Of a stretch of 32,300 bases of DNA, positions 24,589 through 32,300 are shown piece by piece. A program made the position numbers and the translations under genes. The notes beneath the pieces were generated by a model that saw only the letters and a list, made by a program, of their open reading frames with translations, did no database searches and had not been told where the DNA came from. Position 1 is the stretch's first letter. Each line of letters starts with the position of its first letter. Origin of the DNA: CAUZIB01 sp963578805 (GTDB lineage: Bacteria; Acidobacteriota; Vicinamibacteria; Vicinamibacterales; UBA8438); contig CAUZDY010000033.1 in assembly GCA_963578805.1 (NCBI GenBank), positions 1 to 32,300 of the forward strand, given 5' to 3'.

Positions 24589-25937
24589 CAGCCACGAATC
24601 CCCAGTCCATTGCGCCGGATGCGGTGATACTCAAGGGCGGGCGTGTTGTAGATCCGATGCATAGCCGAGACGGGACGTTCGACGTGAGAATCGAGCACGG
24701 CCGTGTCGCACAGGTGGATAAGAACCTCCCAGTGGATACCGCACGTGTTGTTAATGTGCCGCCCCACGTCGTGGTGTGTCCTGGTCTGATTGACCTTCAT
24801 GTGCACCTGCGAGAGCCGGGGCAGGAGCATAAGGAAACAGTCGCGACAGGCGTCCAGGCGGCAGTGGCCGGCGGGTTCGTCGGGGTAGTCTGCATGCCGA
24901 ATACCGTGCCGGTGAACGACCACGCAGGCGTTACCGAGTTAATTCTTCACAGGGCAGCCGAAGCCGGCCTGTCGCGCGTATATCCGGTAGGTGCTGTCTC
25001 GATCGGTTCGAAAGGCGAGCAGCTGACGGAGATCGGTGCACTTCAGAAGGCTGGGTGTGTAGCCATTTCTGACGATGGGTACCCGGTCGCCGATTCGCTG
25101 TTGATGCGTCGGGCTCTCGAGTACGCCTCAATGTTCGACATCCCGGTCATCAATCATTGCGAGGACCCATCACTGAAAGCAGACGGCTCGGCGCACGAGG
25201 GGTATCACGCTGCAGTGCTCGGTCTCAGGGGTATCCCGGGCGCTGCAGAATCGATCATGGTCGAGCGTGATGTTTCGCTCAGCGAGCTCACTGGGGGGCA
25301 CGTACACATCGCACACATGAGTGCTCGGGACTCGCTCCGCGCCGTCCGATCAGGCAAGGAGCGCGGTATTGGGGTGACGTGCGAAGTAACGCCGCATCAT
25401 TTCATCCTGACCGATGAGCAACTGAGCTATGACACCAACTTTAAAATGAATCCACCGCTGCGTGAGGATGCCGACCGGGATGCGATGCTCGACGGACTTG
25501 TTGATGGCAGTATCGATGTCATCGCGACGGACCACGCACCGCATCATGTGGACGAGAAATCGGTGGACTTCGACAGCGCGCCGTTTGGGATCGTCGGTCT
25601 TGAAACGGCAGTTTCGCTGGTCCTGGACCGGCTGCTGCATGGCGGCGTGTTGACGTTGTCTCGGATTATCGAGTTACTGGCCATCAATCCCGCCAGAATA
25701 TTGGGTTTAACTCGGGGAGGTCTGACTGTGGGAGCGCCGGCTGACATCACCTTTTTAGCGCCGGACCTCATGGTGGAGGTATCGGCAGCATCGTTTCGAT
25801 CGAAGGGTCGCAACACGCCCTTTGATGGCTGGACCCTTCGCGGCGCCGTGGCGGCCACCATGATCGAGGGTCGGACCGTCTACGTCAACGACAACGTGGC
25901 CGGCGCTGCCACGTTCGAGGATCCGGTCGCCCGCTAA
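24585..25937 (+). CDS. pyrC: Dihydroorotase (class I)
   Basis: 450 residues, an amidohydrolase that cyclises carbamoyl-aspartate to dihydroorotate. The metal ligands are in GLIDLHVHLREPG (His72, His74), NHCED, HIAHMSA and ATDHAPH. The segment SDDGYPVADS and the length place it in the type I group, which is usually active and binuclear-zinc dependent. The N-terminal strand region (ILKGGRVVDP) and C-terminal LRGAVAATMIEGRTVY belong to the composite beta-sandwich. It overlaps pyrB by 4 nt. The OPRTase-like gene follows after 14 nt with a good AGAGAGG site. Confidence 0.97.
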   Translation: MTATNPQSIAPDAVILKGGRVVDPMHSRDGTFDVRIEHGRVAQVDKNLPVDTARVVNVPPHVVVCPGLIDLHVHLREPGQEHKETVATGVQAAVAGGFVGVVCMPNTVPVNDHAGVTELILHRAAEAGLSRVYPVGAVSIGSKGEQLTEIGALQKAGCVAISDDGYPVADSLLMRRALEYASMFDIPVINHCEDPSLKADGSAHEGYHAAVLGLRGIPGAAESIMVERDVSLSELTGGHVHIAHMSARDSLRAVRSGKERGIGVTCEVTPHHFILTDEQLSYDTNFKMNPPLREDADRDAMLDGLVDGSIDVIATDHAPHHVDEKSVDFDSAPFGIVGLETAVSLVLDRLLHGGVLTLSRIIELLAINPARILGLTRGGLTVGAPADITFLAPDLMVEVSAASFRSKGRNTPFDGWTLRGAVAATMIEGRTVYVNDNVAGAATFEDPVAR

Positions 25938-25951
25938 GGACAGAGAGGCGA

Positions 25952-26611
25952 ATGGACACCCCGCGGCCTAAGTCGTCATCCCGCACGCGGGCGACCCGAA
26001 AGGATGACGTCCGCGCCAAAGCCCGCCTCGACCTTCAGCGCTATCACGTACTGATGGTCGACGGTCATTTTGACTACGGCAACGGCTACCACGGGCGTGT
26101 CTACGTCAATCCTCACAAGCTGTTCCAGGAGCCTTCGTTGATTTGGCGCCTCGCCCAGGACCTCATTGACCTTTTACCAGGCATTTTGGTCGATCAGGCT
26201 GAGGTGGTCGCTGGTCCAGTAACGGGCGGAGCCCTACTCGCGCACACGATAGCTGGCTTGTTGGATGGCCGACGAAATCTTTCGCACGCTCCGACACGGT
26301 TTGCGCCGTTTACTATGGAAGCGTCGACCGGTCTGGCACTGCGCCAGACCTATGCCAGGACCGTGTTAGGGAAACGAGTCCTTTTGGCAGACGACGTGCG
26401 CAATACGGGCAAGACGCTGGGACGCTGTGCCCAGCTGATCGTGGAAGCCGGCGGCGACGTTATCGGCTCGATGGCGATTCACGACAGGCTGGAGTCAGTC
26501 GTTGATCTCGGCGTTCCGCACGTTGCACTGGCCGAGTACAAAGTTCCTACGAGTTGTTCGGCCGACGAGTGCCCGATGTGTGCGACTGGTATGCCGATCA
26601 CGATTTTCTGA
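25952..26611 (+). CDS. Orotate phosphoribosyltransferase-like PRTase
   Basis: 219 residues. A basic N-terminal tail (1-25) precedes a type I PRTase fold with the PRPP motif VLLADDVRNTGKT at 143-155. GHFDYGNGYHGRVYVNPHKLF matches the OPRTase N-terminal region, VVAGPVTGGALLAH matches the phosphate loop region, and the end (CPMCATGMPITIF) mirrors the CPLCNDGLPIT ending of the second pyrE-like gene at 28858. It could be a second OPRTase, one with a changed base specificity, or a regulator. It is last in the pyrR operon, which argues for a pyrimidine role. Because a clearer PyrE is present, I leave the symbol blank. Confidence 0.85.
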   Translation: MDTPRPKSSSRTRATRKDDVRAKARLDLQRYHVLMVDGHFDYGNGYHGRVYVNPHKLFQEPSLIWRLAQDLIDLLPGILVDQAEVVAGPVTGGALLAHTIAGLLDGRRNLSHAPTRFAPFTMEASTGLALRQTYARTVLGKRVLLADDVRNTGKTLGRCAQLIVEAGGDVIGSMAIHDRLESVVDLGVPHVALAEYKVPTSCSADECPMCATGMPITIF

Positions 26612-26722
26612 CCGAGGACAAGGGAGACGGGAGCCAAAAAGCAGCAGCAGACTGAACCCTCTGAGGGTCTGGTTAAGGCGGCCCTTGATCGACTGTATCT
26701 TGAGTTCGACCACAGGCAGGAA

Positions 26723-27538
26723 GTGGCCGACCCGGTTTATCTGGCACGTCGTTACGCTGATCCAGCGGACCAGGAGATCGCAGGCTTCTGCGCCGCTGGC
26801 CTAGCTTTTGGGCAGGTGGCTAGCGTCCTCAGCTCCGTCGAGGCGTTGTTGTCCGTGATGGGCCCGTCACCTGCGGCATTTGTTCGGCAGTTCGACCCTC
26901 GCCGAAGCCATCGCGCGATCCGGACTCTGCGACATCGATGGATTAGCGGATCCGATCTCGTGGCGCTTTTAGTGGTGTTACGCTACATGGTCGACACCGC
27001 CGGCTCGATCGAGCGCTTTTTTCTTAGTGGATACCGCCCAGAAGCTGAAGACATCGGCTCGGCTCTTGATCATTTTTGCACCCGCGCACGTGGAGTTGAC
27101 CTGCGACGTGTGTATCCTGCCGCGGCAACTCGCCAGGGAGTCTGGTATTTTTTCCCAAAACCGTCTGATGGAAGCGGCTGCAAGCGACTAAACCTCTACC
27201 TGCGGTGGATGGTCAGACGCGACCATATCGACCTCGGAATCTGGTCGCGGGTCGACCGGTCCAAGCTCGTCGTACCGCTGGATACGCATGTTATTCGCGT
27301 CGGGCAGTGCCTCAAACTCACGTCATATCGAAGTCCAGGCTGGCCCATGGCGCGTGAAATCACAGAGACGCTTAGACGGCTCGACCCTGATGATCCCGTA
27401 AAATACGACTTCTCGTTGTGTCACCTGGGGATGCAGGGCGCTTGCGGGTTCAATCGGCCGCAGGGGGACCAGCAGTGTCCGCTGCGCGGCGTGTGTGTAC
27501 CACACGTCGATACGCCTCGACGGTCTCGTCAATCATAA
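26723..27538 (+). CDS. TIGR02757/DUF2400 family protein, true start uncertain
   Basis: 271 residues from GTG 26723. The family pattern is clear: YLARRYADPADQEIAGFCAAGLAFGQV near the start, LNLYLRWMVRRD, VPLDTHVIRVG and KYDFSLCHLGMQGACG with C-terminal CPLRGVC. These proteins of unknown function are distantly related to HhH DNA glycosylases (compare VDTHVHR in Nth). The same frame continues upstream to 26612 and reads EGLVKAALDRLYLEFDHRQEVADPVY, which is the usual family N-terminus, yet contains no ATG, GTG or TTG. Either an ACG (26627) or CTG (26669) start is used or a base error hides the start. The 3' end overlaps the convergent glycosyltransferase remnant by 89 nt. Confidence 0.82.
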   Translation: MADPVYLARRYADPADQEIAGFCAAGLAFGQVASVLSSVEALLSVMGPSPAAFVRQFDPRRSHRAIRTLRHRWISGSDLVALLVVLRYMVDTAGSIERFFLSGYRPEAEDIGSALDHFCTRARGVDLRRVYPAAATRQGVWYFFPKPSDGSGCKRLNLYLRWMVRRDHIDLGIWSRVDRSKLVVPLDTHVIRVGQCLKLTSYRSPGWPMAREITETLRRLDPDDPVKYDFSLCHLGMQGACGFNRPQGDQQCPLRGVCVPHVDTPRRSRQS

Positions 27539-27993
27539 CGGTCGGCGCTGAATCGCGCGCTGGGACCAGCAGCCCGGTTTCTCGGTGGTCAACCACTTCT
27601 GGTAAACGACCGACCAGTGTCGCCATGACGGGTCGGCCGTAAGCCATGGCGTCAAGTGTCGACGTGCGGAGTCTTTCGCTCAACAAACACATCACAAAAA
27701 TGTCGAACCTCTTCTGCAGTGAGAGGGTATCCTGGCGGAACCCTGTGAGTACGACATGCTTTTCAAGATTCAGGTGTTTGATCTGATGGCGCAGAGTGTT
27801 CTCGAACTCACCCTGCCCGACGATGAGAAATCTGGCATCTGGAATTTCGCGCACGACTATGTGCGCCGCATCAACGAGATATCACTGGCCCTTGCCTGGA
27901 TCGAGAGCGGCGACATTTCCGACGAGGGGGCACCATGTGGGAGCCAGAATGTCCGGGCCAGGTACGCGAGGTGTCGACGTGCAGCGACACCAT
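27450..27993 (-). pseudogene. Decayed GT4 glycosyltransferase (internal deletion, frameshift and stop)
   Basis: ATG 27993 lies 3 nt after the GT2 stop and opens MVSLHVDTSRTWPG, close to the LHVDTxRTWRGGQ start of GT4 sugar transferases. The sequence then jumps, in another frame, to a GT4 C-terminal half: PLVGNVAALDPGKGQ, a stop (27882-27884), YLVDAAHIVVREIPDARFLIVGQGE, VVLTGFRQD, and AMAYGRPVMATLVGRLPEVVDHRETGLLVPA. About 190 residues normally present between these parts are missing (estimated from typical GT4 length), so this is a remnant. An open frame from 27854 could still encode a C-terminal fragment of 134 residues. It probably once acted in LPS or surface-glycan assembly beside the GT2 enzyme. 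Confidence 0.85.
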
Positions 27994-27996
27994 GAG

Positions 27997-28758
27997 TCAG
28001 TCTTGTGTCCTCTCCGATTGAGTCTGCTGCTCCCACAGCTTGGCGTACTTAGAGAAGACGTAGTACGAGTTCATCAACGACACGATGAGCCCAGGCAGCC
28101 CATCCTGGAATCCACGTCGCCACACGTAGTTCCTGAGGAAGACGAGAGGAGGATGACCAAGGAGGTCGAACCAGTTGGCGCGCTGTCCGTCAGCCATCAT
28201 CTGCGCGGCCGAGAGCGTCGTGTATCGATTCATCCTCGTGAGATGCTCCGCCACGTCGCGATACGAGTAGTGATAGAGCTCAGACCGAAGCATGCCAACT
28301 CGTCCATTGATACGAACTGATTCGTGGACATAGCGGTCGTTCCATCTGGCGACGCGACGGTCATACAACCGAAGTGGACGGTCCGGATACCAGTCGGTAG
28401 AGCGAATCCATCGACCAAGATAGTGCATTGTCCGGGGGATGCGATACCCCTGCATCGGCGGGGCAGACCGCATCAGTCCTTGGATCTCTTTGGCCAGCGC
28501 TGGTGACACGGTTTCGTCGGCATCTAGCGACAATACCCAGTCGTGAGCTGCGAGGCCGGTGGCGTAGTTTTTCTGGGCGCCGTACCCCTCCCAGGTTCGT
28601 GTCGTCACCCGGTCGGTGTAGCGTTTCGCAATCTCGATTGTCTCGTCTGAGCTCCCGGAATCGACCACGACCACGTCTTCGACCCACCGCACCGATTCGA
28701 GCGCTCCCTCGATGTTGTTTGCTTCGTTCTTGGTAATAATGACGACAGAAACGTCCAC
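27997..28758 (-). CDS. GT2 glycosyltransferase (WaaE/KdtX-like)
   Basis: 253 residues from GTG 28758 (GTG 28761 is equally possible). A GT-A fold starts DVSVVIITKNEANNIEGALES, with VVDSGSSDET and the metal/nucleotide motif LSLDADE (Asp79, Asp81). Then come GYRIPRTMHYLGRWIRSTDWYPD and YVHESVRINGRVG, typical of lipopolysaccharide core beta-1,4-glucosyltransferase WaaE-like enzymes, and a C-terminal hydrophobic amphipathic region. It is predicted to act at the cytoplasmic face of the inner membrane on LPS core or a related glycan. The decayed GT4 follows it; pyrE is divergent, 100 nt away. Confidence 0.9.
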   Translation of the reverse strand: MDVSVVIITKNEANNIEGALESVRWVEDVVVVDSGSSDETIEIAKRYTDRVTTRTWEGYGAQKNYATGLAAHDWVLSLDADETVSPALAKEIQGLMRSAPPMQGYRIPRTMHYLGRWIRSTDWYPDRPLRLYDRRVARWNDRYVHESVRINGRVGMLRSELYHYSYRDVAEHLTRMNRYTTLSAAQMMADGQRANWFDLLGHPPLVFLRNYVWRRGFQDGLPGLIVSLMNSYYVFSKYAKLWEQQTQSERTQD

Positions 28759-28857
28759 CACGCCAGCGAGTCTATCACTGATCTCTTGGCGCCTTTGGAC
28801 GTGACGAGGCGGTATACTGGGCGAGCCACGACATCGCCCACGACGCTCGTGCCGACC

Positions 28858-29433
28858 ATGACTTCCGCTCAGGTGCTCGACGTGTTCACGCAGTGCGGGG
28901 CGCTGCTCAACGGGCACTTTCAGCTGTCCTCAGGCCTGCACAGCCCTGGATATCTCCAGTGCGCGCTGGTTCTTCAGCATCCCGATCATGCGGCGAAGCT
29001 CGGGGCGGCAGTGGCCGACCGCGGACGAGTCTGGACACCACAGGTGGTGTTGTCCCCCGCGCTCGGAGGCTTGATCATCGGATACGAGGTGGCGCGCGCG
29101 CTCGGCGTGCGTGCCGTGTTTGCCGAGCGTCGCGACGGTTGTTTGACGCTTCGGCGAGGGTTTCAACTCGACCCTGGCGAACGAATCTTGGTCGTCGAGG
29201 ACGTCATCACGACCGGCAACTCGACGCGGGAGACGATCGACGTCGCACGCGACTACGGGGGCGATGTTGTCGGCGCAGCATCCGTTATCAATCGGGGTGG
29301 CCCAGATCTTGATGTGAACGTTCACTTCGAGGCCCTCGCCGAGGCGTCATGGCCGACGTATGCCCAGAGCGCCTGCCCTCTTTGTAATGACGGTCTCCCG
29401 ATTACACAGCCTGGGTCTCGTTCCAGTTTGTGA
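28858..29433 (+). CDS. pyrE: Orotate phosphoribosyltransferase
   Basis: 191 residues. It converts orotate and PRPP to OMP. The PRPP loop ILVVEDVITTGNS is at 110-122; GHFQLSSGLHSPGYLQC gives the OPRTase N-terminal signature, and VLSPALGGLIIGYEVAR and FAERRDG the remaining substrate loops; the C-terminus reads CPLCNDGLPITQPGS. ATG 28858 gives the standard N-terminus MTSAQVLDVFTQCGAL. It is the better PyrE candidate of the two in this window. Its stop overlaps the truA GTG start (GTGA), so pyrE and truA are coupled. A TATACT box at 28813-28818 may belong to its promoter, but I could not match a -35 box. Confidence 0.95.
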   Translation: MTSAQVLDVFTQCGALLNGHFQLSSGLHSPGYLQCALVLQHPDHAAKLGAAVADRGRVWTPQVVLSPALGGLIIGYEVARALGVRAVFAERRDGCLTLRRGFQLDPGERILVVEDVITTGNSTRETIDVARDYGGDVVGAASVINRGGPDLDVNVHFEALAEASWPTYAQSACPLCNDGLPITQPGSRSSL

Positions 29434-30209
29434 TCCCGGACCAGCTTCCTGGCGTCTTGCGAATATTTAAGCTGACCATCGCGTACGACGGAACCGCCTA
29501 CGCGGGGTGGCAACGTCAAGCCGGCGTCGATACAGTACAGGTACGGCTTGAGGCAGCCCTGGCTGAAATCGAAGGGCGGGCGGTTACGGTCCATGGCGCA
29601 GGGCGAACGGACGCAGGTGTACACGCGTGGGGTCAGGTCGCAAGTTTCAAGCTCGAGCACGGCATCGACACCCACTCGCTTAGCCTCGCACTCAACGCCA
29701 AGCTACCCGACGATATCCGTGTCCGAGAGGCGCGGACGATGCCGGCGTCGTTTCATGCTCGTTTTCTGGCCCGCCGCAAGTCATACCGGTATCGGATTAA
29801 CCGTACACCGGTCGCGAATCCGATGGAGCGTCGGTTTGCCTGGCATATTGCCGACGCGCTCGACCTCGGGGCGATGCGTGAGGCCGGGGCGATACTGATC
29901 GGACAGCACGATTTCGCAGCGTTTCAGACCGCGGCAGCTGACGCGACCGTCCGGAACACGGTACGCACGATCTTCGATTTCAGCATTGTTCCGGAGGCCG
30001 ACGACATCGTGGCGGTCGACGTTGTCGGTGACGGATTTCTTCGTTACATGGTTCGGACGATCGCTGGCACGCTTGTCGAGGTCGGTTTGGGCCGTCGTTC
30101 TGTCGGCGATATGGCCGAGATCCTGACGTCACGGACGCGAGACCGGGCAGGACAAACTGCGCCTCCCCATGGGCTGTTTCTGGTGTCCGTCGACTATACT
30201 GACGCTTGA
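29430..30209 (+). CDS. truA: tRNA pseudouridine(38-40) synthase
   Basis: 259 residues. It isomerises uridines 38-40 in the anticodon arm of tRNA. Catalytic Asp61 lies in GAGRTDAGVHA; YDGTAYAGWQRQ at 19-30 and RRKSYRYRI are further family signatures, as is the C-terminal GDGFLRYMVRTIAGTLVEVG. The GTG start overlaps the pyrE stop; a later TTG nine codons in (before RIFKLTIAYDG) would give a shorter N-terminus closer to many homologues. The stop codon lies inside the predicted -35 box of the uppS promoter. Confidence 0.96.
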   Translation: MIPDQLPGVLRIFKLTIAYDGTAYAGWQRQAGVDTVQVRLEAALAEIEGRAVTVHGAGRTDAGVHAWGQVASFKLEHGIDTHSLSLALNAKLPDDIRVREARTMPASFHARFLARRKSYRYRINRTPVANPMERRFAWHIADALDLGAMREAGAILIGQHDFAAFQTAAADATVRNTVRTIFDFSIVPEADDIVAVDVVGDGFLRYMVRTIAGTLVEVGLGRRSVGDMAEILTSRTRDRAGQTAPPHGLFLVSVDYTDA

Positions 30210-30234
30210 ATACCTCGTTAACACCTTGTATAAT
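30206..30234 (+). promoter_or_regulatory. Sigma70-type promoter of uppS-cdsA-dxr
   Basis: TTGAAT (30206-30211), a 17-nt spacer and a perfect TATAAT (30229-30234) are found 36 nt before the uppS ATG. The -35 box covers the truA stop codon. It is the cleanest promoter in the window. Confidence 0.8.
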
Positions 30235-30269
30235 CTGGAGTTAGTCTACGTTGTCACTCACTTCGTAAT

Positions 30270-31058
30270 ATGAGTCTTGCTGAGGTTCTGGCGTGGGTTC
30301 CCCGGGAGTCGGCTGAAGCTGATCTGGCAAAAGGAATTTGCTTCGACCGTCTTCCTACCCATATCGCCATTATCATGGATGGCAATGGTCGCTGGGCGGC
30401 CCAGCGCCGGTTACCTCGTGTTGAAGGGCATCGCGCCGGCATCGACTCGGTTCGCGACGTCGTCGAGATCTCGGCGCGTCTTGGAATCAAGGTCTTGACC
30501 CTCTACGCGTTCTCGGTCGAGAACTGGAAGCGACCAGCCACGGAGGTTAAAGTGTTGATGGAGTTGCTCAAGCGCTACCTGCGTCTTGAGCTTGCCACCC
30601 TCGTCAGCAACAATGTCAGATTTAGCGTGATCGGCAGGCATGAGGAGCTTTCACCGGATATTCGCCACGAGCTTTTGGTCGGGCAGCAGGAGACGCAGGC
30701 TAATACCGGGATGCTGTTTAATATCGCACTGAACTACGGGGGGCGGGCAGAGATTGTGGCAGCCGCTCGGGGTGCCATTCAGGCAGGCTTGAGTTCCGAC
30801 GATCTCGACGAGGAGCGTTTTGGCCGACTGTTGTACACGGCGGGGCAGCCTGACCCCGATCTTTTGATCCGTACCAGCGGCGAGATGCGAGTGAGCAATT
30901 TTCTGCTGTGGCAGATCGCATACTCGGAGATCTGGGTCACGGAAACGCTGTGGCCAGATTTTCGTTCAAAGCACCTAATAGAAGGCATTCTTGCCTATCA
31001 GAAGCGCGACCGGCGGTATGGTGGCATCAAGCCTGAACCGGCCGCCGTTGGACACTAG
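30270..31058 (+). CDS. uppS: Undecaprenyl diphosphate synthase
   Basis: 262 residues. This cis-prenyltransferase makes the C55 carrier lipid for peptidoglycan and O-antigen. Signatures are HIAIIMDGNGRWA with catalytic Asp37, LYAFSVENWKRP, NIALNYGGRAEIV and IRTSGEMRVSNFLLWQIAYSE. The N-terminus is about 25 residues longer than in the minimal enzyme. The ribosome binding site is weak although the promoter is strong. It begins the uppS-cdsA-dxr operon, a common gene order joining carrier lipid, phospholipid and isoprenoid synthesis. Confidence 0.97.
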   Translation: MSLAEVLAWVPRESAEADLAKGICFDRLPTHIAIIMDGNGRWAAQRRLPRVEGHRAGIDSVRDVVEISARLGIKVLTLYAFSVENWKRPATEVKVLMELLKRYLRLELATLVSNNVRFSVIGRHEELSPDIRHELLVGQQETQANTGMLFNIALNYGGRAEIVAAARGAIQAGLSSDDLDEERFGRLLYTAGQPDPDLLIRTSGEMRVSNFLLWQIAYSEIWVTETLWPDFRSKHLIEGILAYQKRDRRYGGIKPEPAAVGH

Positions 31059-31079
31059 TGGAGTGTCCTTGGCTCTTGC

Positions 31080-31862
31080 ATGACGCGTGTCCTCAGCGCC
31101 CTGGCGCTTCTTCCGATCGTTTTCTGTGTCATTTGGTTTCTTTCTCCAATCTGGACGCTCATTCTCGTCGAGGCGATTCTCATTTGCGCGGTCGTCGAGT
31201 ACTCTAAGATCGGCGTTCGCACGGGCGTATCCTTCTCGCGTGTCACCACAGCCACAGCGGCGATGGCGACGTGCGCGGCATTCAGTCTCGCTCCACCTCA
31301 TTTTCCCCTCGTGTTGATGGCCGCTACGGTTGGGATCTTTCTGGCCGAGCTGGTGCGACGGGGTCCGCAATCGGTACTCGCATCGACGTCTGTCGCCGCG
31401 CTGAGCCTCCTGTACCTAGCCATTCCACTTGGAGCGATGGCGGCGCTCAGAGCTCAGGCCGGCGCCGAAGTCTTGTTGTTACTCCTCGCGACGGTAATGG
31501 CTAGCGACACGTCGCAATACTACGGTGGCCGCGCCATCGGGAAACGTCTATTGGCGCCAGTGATCAGTCCAAAGAAGACGGTCGAGGGGGCGGCGTTCGG
31601 GGTTGTGGCAGGGACCGCCGTCATGGGCATCGTGGGTCACTGGTGGCTTCCAGGAGTCGATGTGGCACTGCGGCTAAGCCTTGGCGCGACGATCGCCGGT
31701 CTGGGTATCGCCGGAGACCTGTTCGAGTCAAGTCTTAAGCGGGGGGCGAAAATAAAGGACGCCTCGGCGGTCATTCCCGGACATGGCGGCGTCCTCGACC
31801 GTCTCGATGGGTTCTTGTTTGCGGCACCCGTCTATTACGTGGTCGTTGAGCTGACGAGGTAG
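31080..31862 (+). CDS. cdsA: Phosphatidate cytidylyltransferase
   Basis: 260 residues, an integral membrane enzyme with about seven helices that makes CDP-diacylglycerol from phosphatidate and CTP. The C-terminal family signature is complete: SSLKRGAKIKDASAVIPGH followed by GGVLDRLDG, with PKKTVEGAAFG in the preceding loop and DTSQYYGGRAIGK before that. It starts 21 nt after the uppS stop and is followed by dxr after 9 nt. Confidence 0.96.
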   Translation: MTRVLSALALLPIVFCVIWFLSPIWTLILVEAILICAVVEYSKIGVRTGVSFSRVTTATAAMATCAAFSLAPPHFPLVLMAATVGIFLAELVRRGPQSVLASTSVAALSLLYLAIPLGAMAALRAQAGAEVLLLLLATVMASDTSQYYGGRAIGKRLLAPVISPKKTVEGAAFGVVAGTAVMGIVGHWWLPGVDVALRLSLGATIAGLGIAGDLFESSLKRGAKIKDASAVIPGHGGVLDRLDGFLFAAPVYYVVVELTR

Positions 31863-31871
31863 ATCACCGAC

Positions 31872-32300
31872 GTGAAACGGATCGCGATCCTTGGCTCCAC
31901 CGGCTCGATAGGCTGCAACGCTCTTTCGGTTGTCGCGGCACACCCCGGTCGACTGGAGATCGTTGGTCTGGCCGCCGGGCGCAATGTCGGTCGGTTTACC
32001 GAACAGGTACGGCGCTTCCGGCCGCGGGTGGTCTCCATGGCGTCGACCACCGCCATCGACGAGGTCCGACAAGCGCTGTCTGACGGGACCGGCAATCTTC
32101 CGGTCTGTGCGACGGCTGGTGCGGATGGGCTCGAGGAAGTCGCCACCCACCCAGACGCCGACGTCATTGTTTGCGCGACGTCCGGCACAGTGGCCCTCCA
32201 AGCCGTCCTCGCCGCTATCGTGGCTGGAAAGACCATCGCGTTGGCCAATAAGGAGGTGCTCGTGATGGCGGGCGCCCTGATGATGGATGCGGCGAGGATA
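31872..32300 (+). CDS. dxr: 1-deoxy-D-xylulose 5-phosphate reductoisomerase, 5' part
   Basis: The first 143 codons are present; the gene runs off the right edge. The GTG start gives MKRIAILGSTGSIGCNAL, the NADPH-binding Rossmann motif of DXR, and ALANKEVLVMAG near the end of the visible part is the cofactor/substrate hinge. The enzyme makes MEP, the committed step of the non-mevalonate isoprenoid pathway, supplying precursors to uppS two genes upstream. The catalytic and metal-binding centre lies beyond the window. Confidence 0.96.
   Translation, partial: MKRIAILGSTGSIGCNALSVVAAHPGRLEIVGLAAGRNVGRFTEQVRRFRPRVVSMASTTAIDEVRQALSDGTGNLPVCATAGADGLEEVATHPDADVIVCATSGTVALQAVLAAIVAGKTIALANKEVLVMAGALMMDAARI

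Noticed and set aside
28813..28818. TATACT as a pyrE -10 box
   Set aside because: No -35 box at suitable spacing (TTGGAC is 12 nt and TTGGCG 21 nt away), so not listed as a promoter.

Overview
This is a gene-dense stretch of moderately GC-rich bacterial chromosome. I see no tRNA, rRNA, CRISPR array or insertion sequence. The cell is probably diderm: it encodes a Pal-type OmpA lipoprotein and a WaaE-like core glycosyltransferase. The folP-cdaA-ybbR-glmM cassette, class 1B PyrD with PyrK, PyrR, and a microcompartment locus built around a class II aldolase together suggest an Acidobacteriota-like lineage. That placement is inference from gene content, not from a marker-gene tree.

Layout. Positions 1-4323 (+) carry the end of folP, then cdaA, ybbR/cdaR, glmM and pdxJ, which are tightly packed or overlapping. 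Positions 4468-7552 (+) carry a membrane-anchored TPR protein, a small YHS-type membrane protein, and a compact bacterial microcompartment (BMC) locus: a FucA-like class II aldolase with a C-terminal extension, one hexameric shell protein and three tandem pentameric shell proteins. An endonuclease III (7584-8273) and a queE-queC pair (8607-9921) follow. Positions 9948-16357 (-) form a GldA/GldF/GldG-type ABC operon ending in a DUF4340 protein and an S13 D-Ala-D-Ala carboxypeptidase. A receiver-PilZ gene (-) diverges from a LysW-like zinc-ribbon gene (+), which is followed by pal with a long polyproline tract and a strong terminator.

Pyrimidine synthesis fills much of the right half in three groups: pyrK-pyrD-pyrF plus a glutaredoxin-like gene (-, 21037 down to 18303); pyrR-pyrB-pyrC plus an OPRTase-like gene (+, 23060-26611), preceded by a recognisable PyrR-binding RNA hairpin; and pyrE-truA (+, 28858-30209). 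Between these lie a membrane-bound phosphodiesterase-superfamily gene with a 3' frameshift, a TIGR02757/DUF2400 gene with no normal start codon, a decayed GT4 glycosyltransferase and an intact GT2 glycosyltransferase. The window closes with uppS-cdsA-dxr (dxr cut by the edge), which supply isoprenoid and phospholipid precursors for the envelope.

Most of the window is housekeeping. The parts most worth following up are the minimal BMC locus, the PyrR leader RNA, the LysW-like protein without its usual C-terminal motif, the degenerate phosphodiesterase, and the glycosyltransferase pseudogene.
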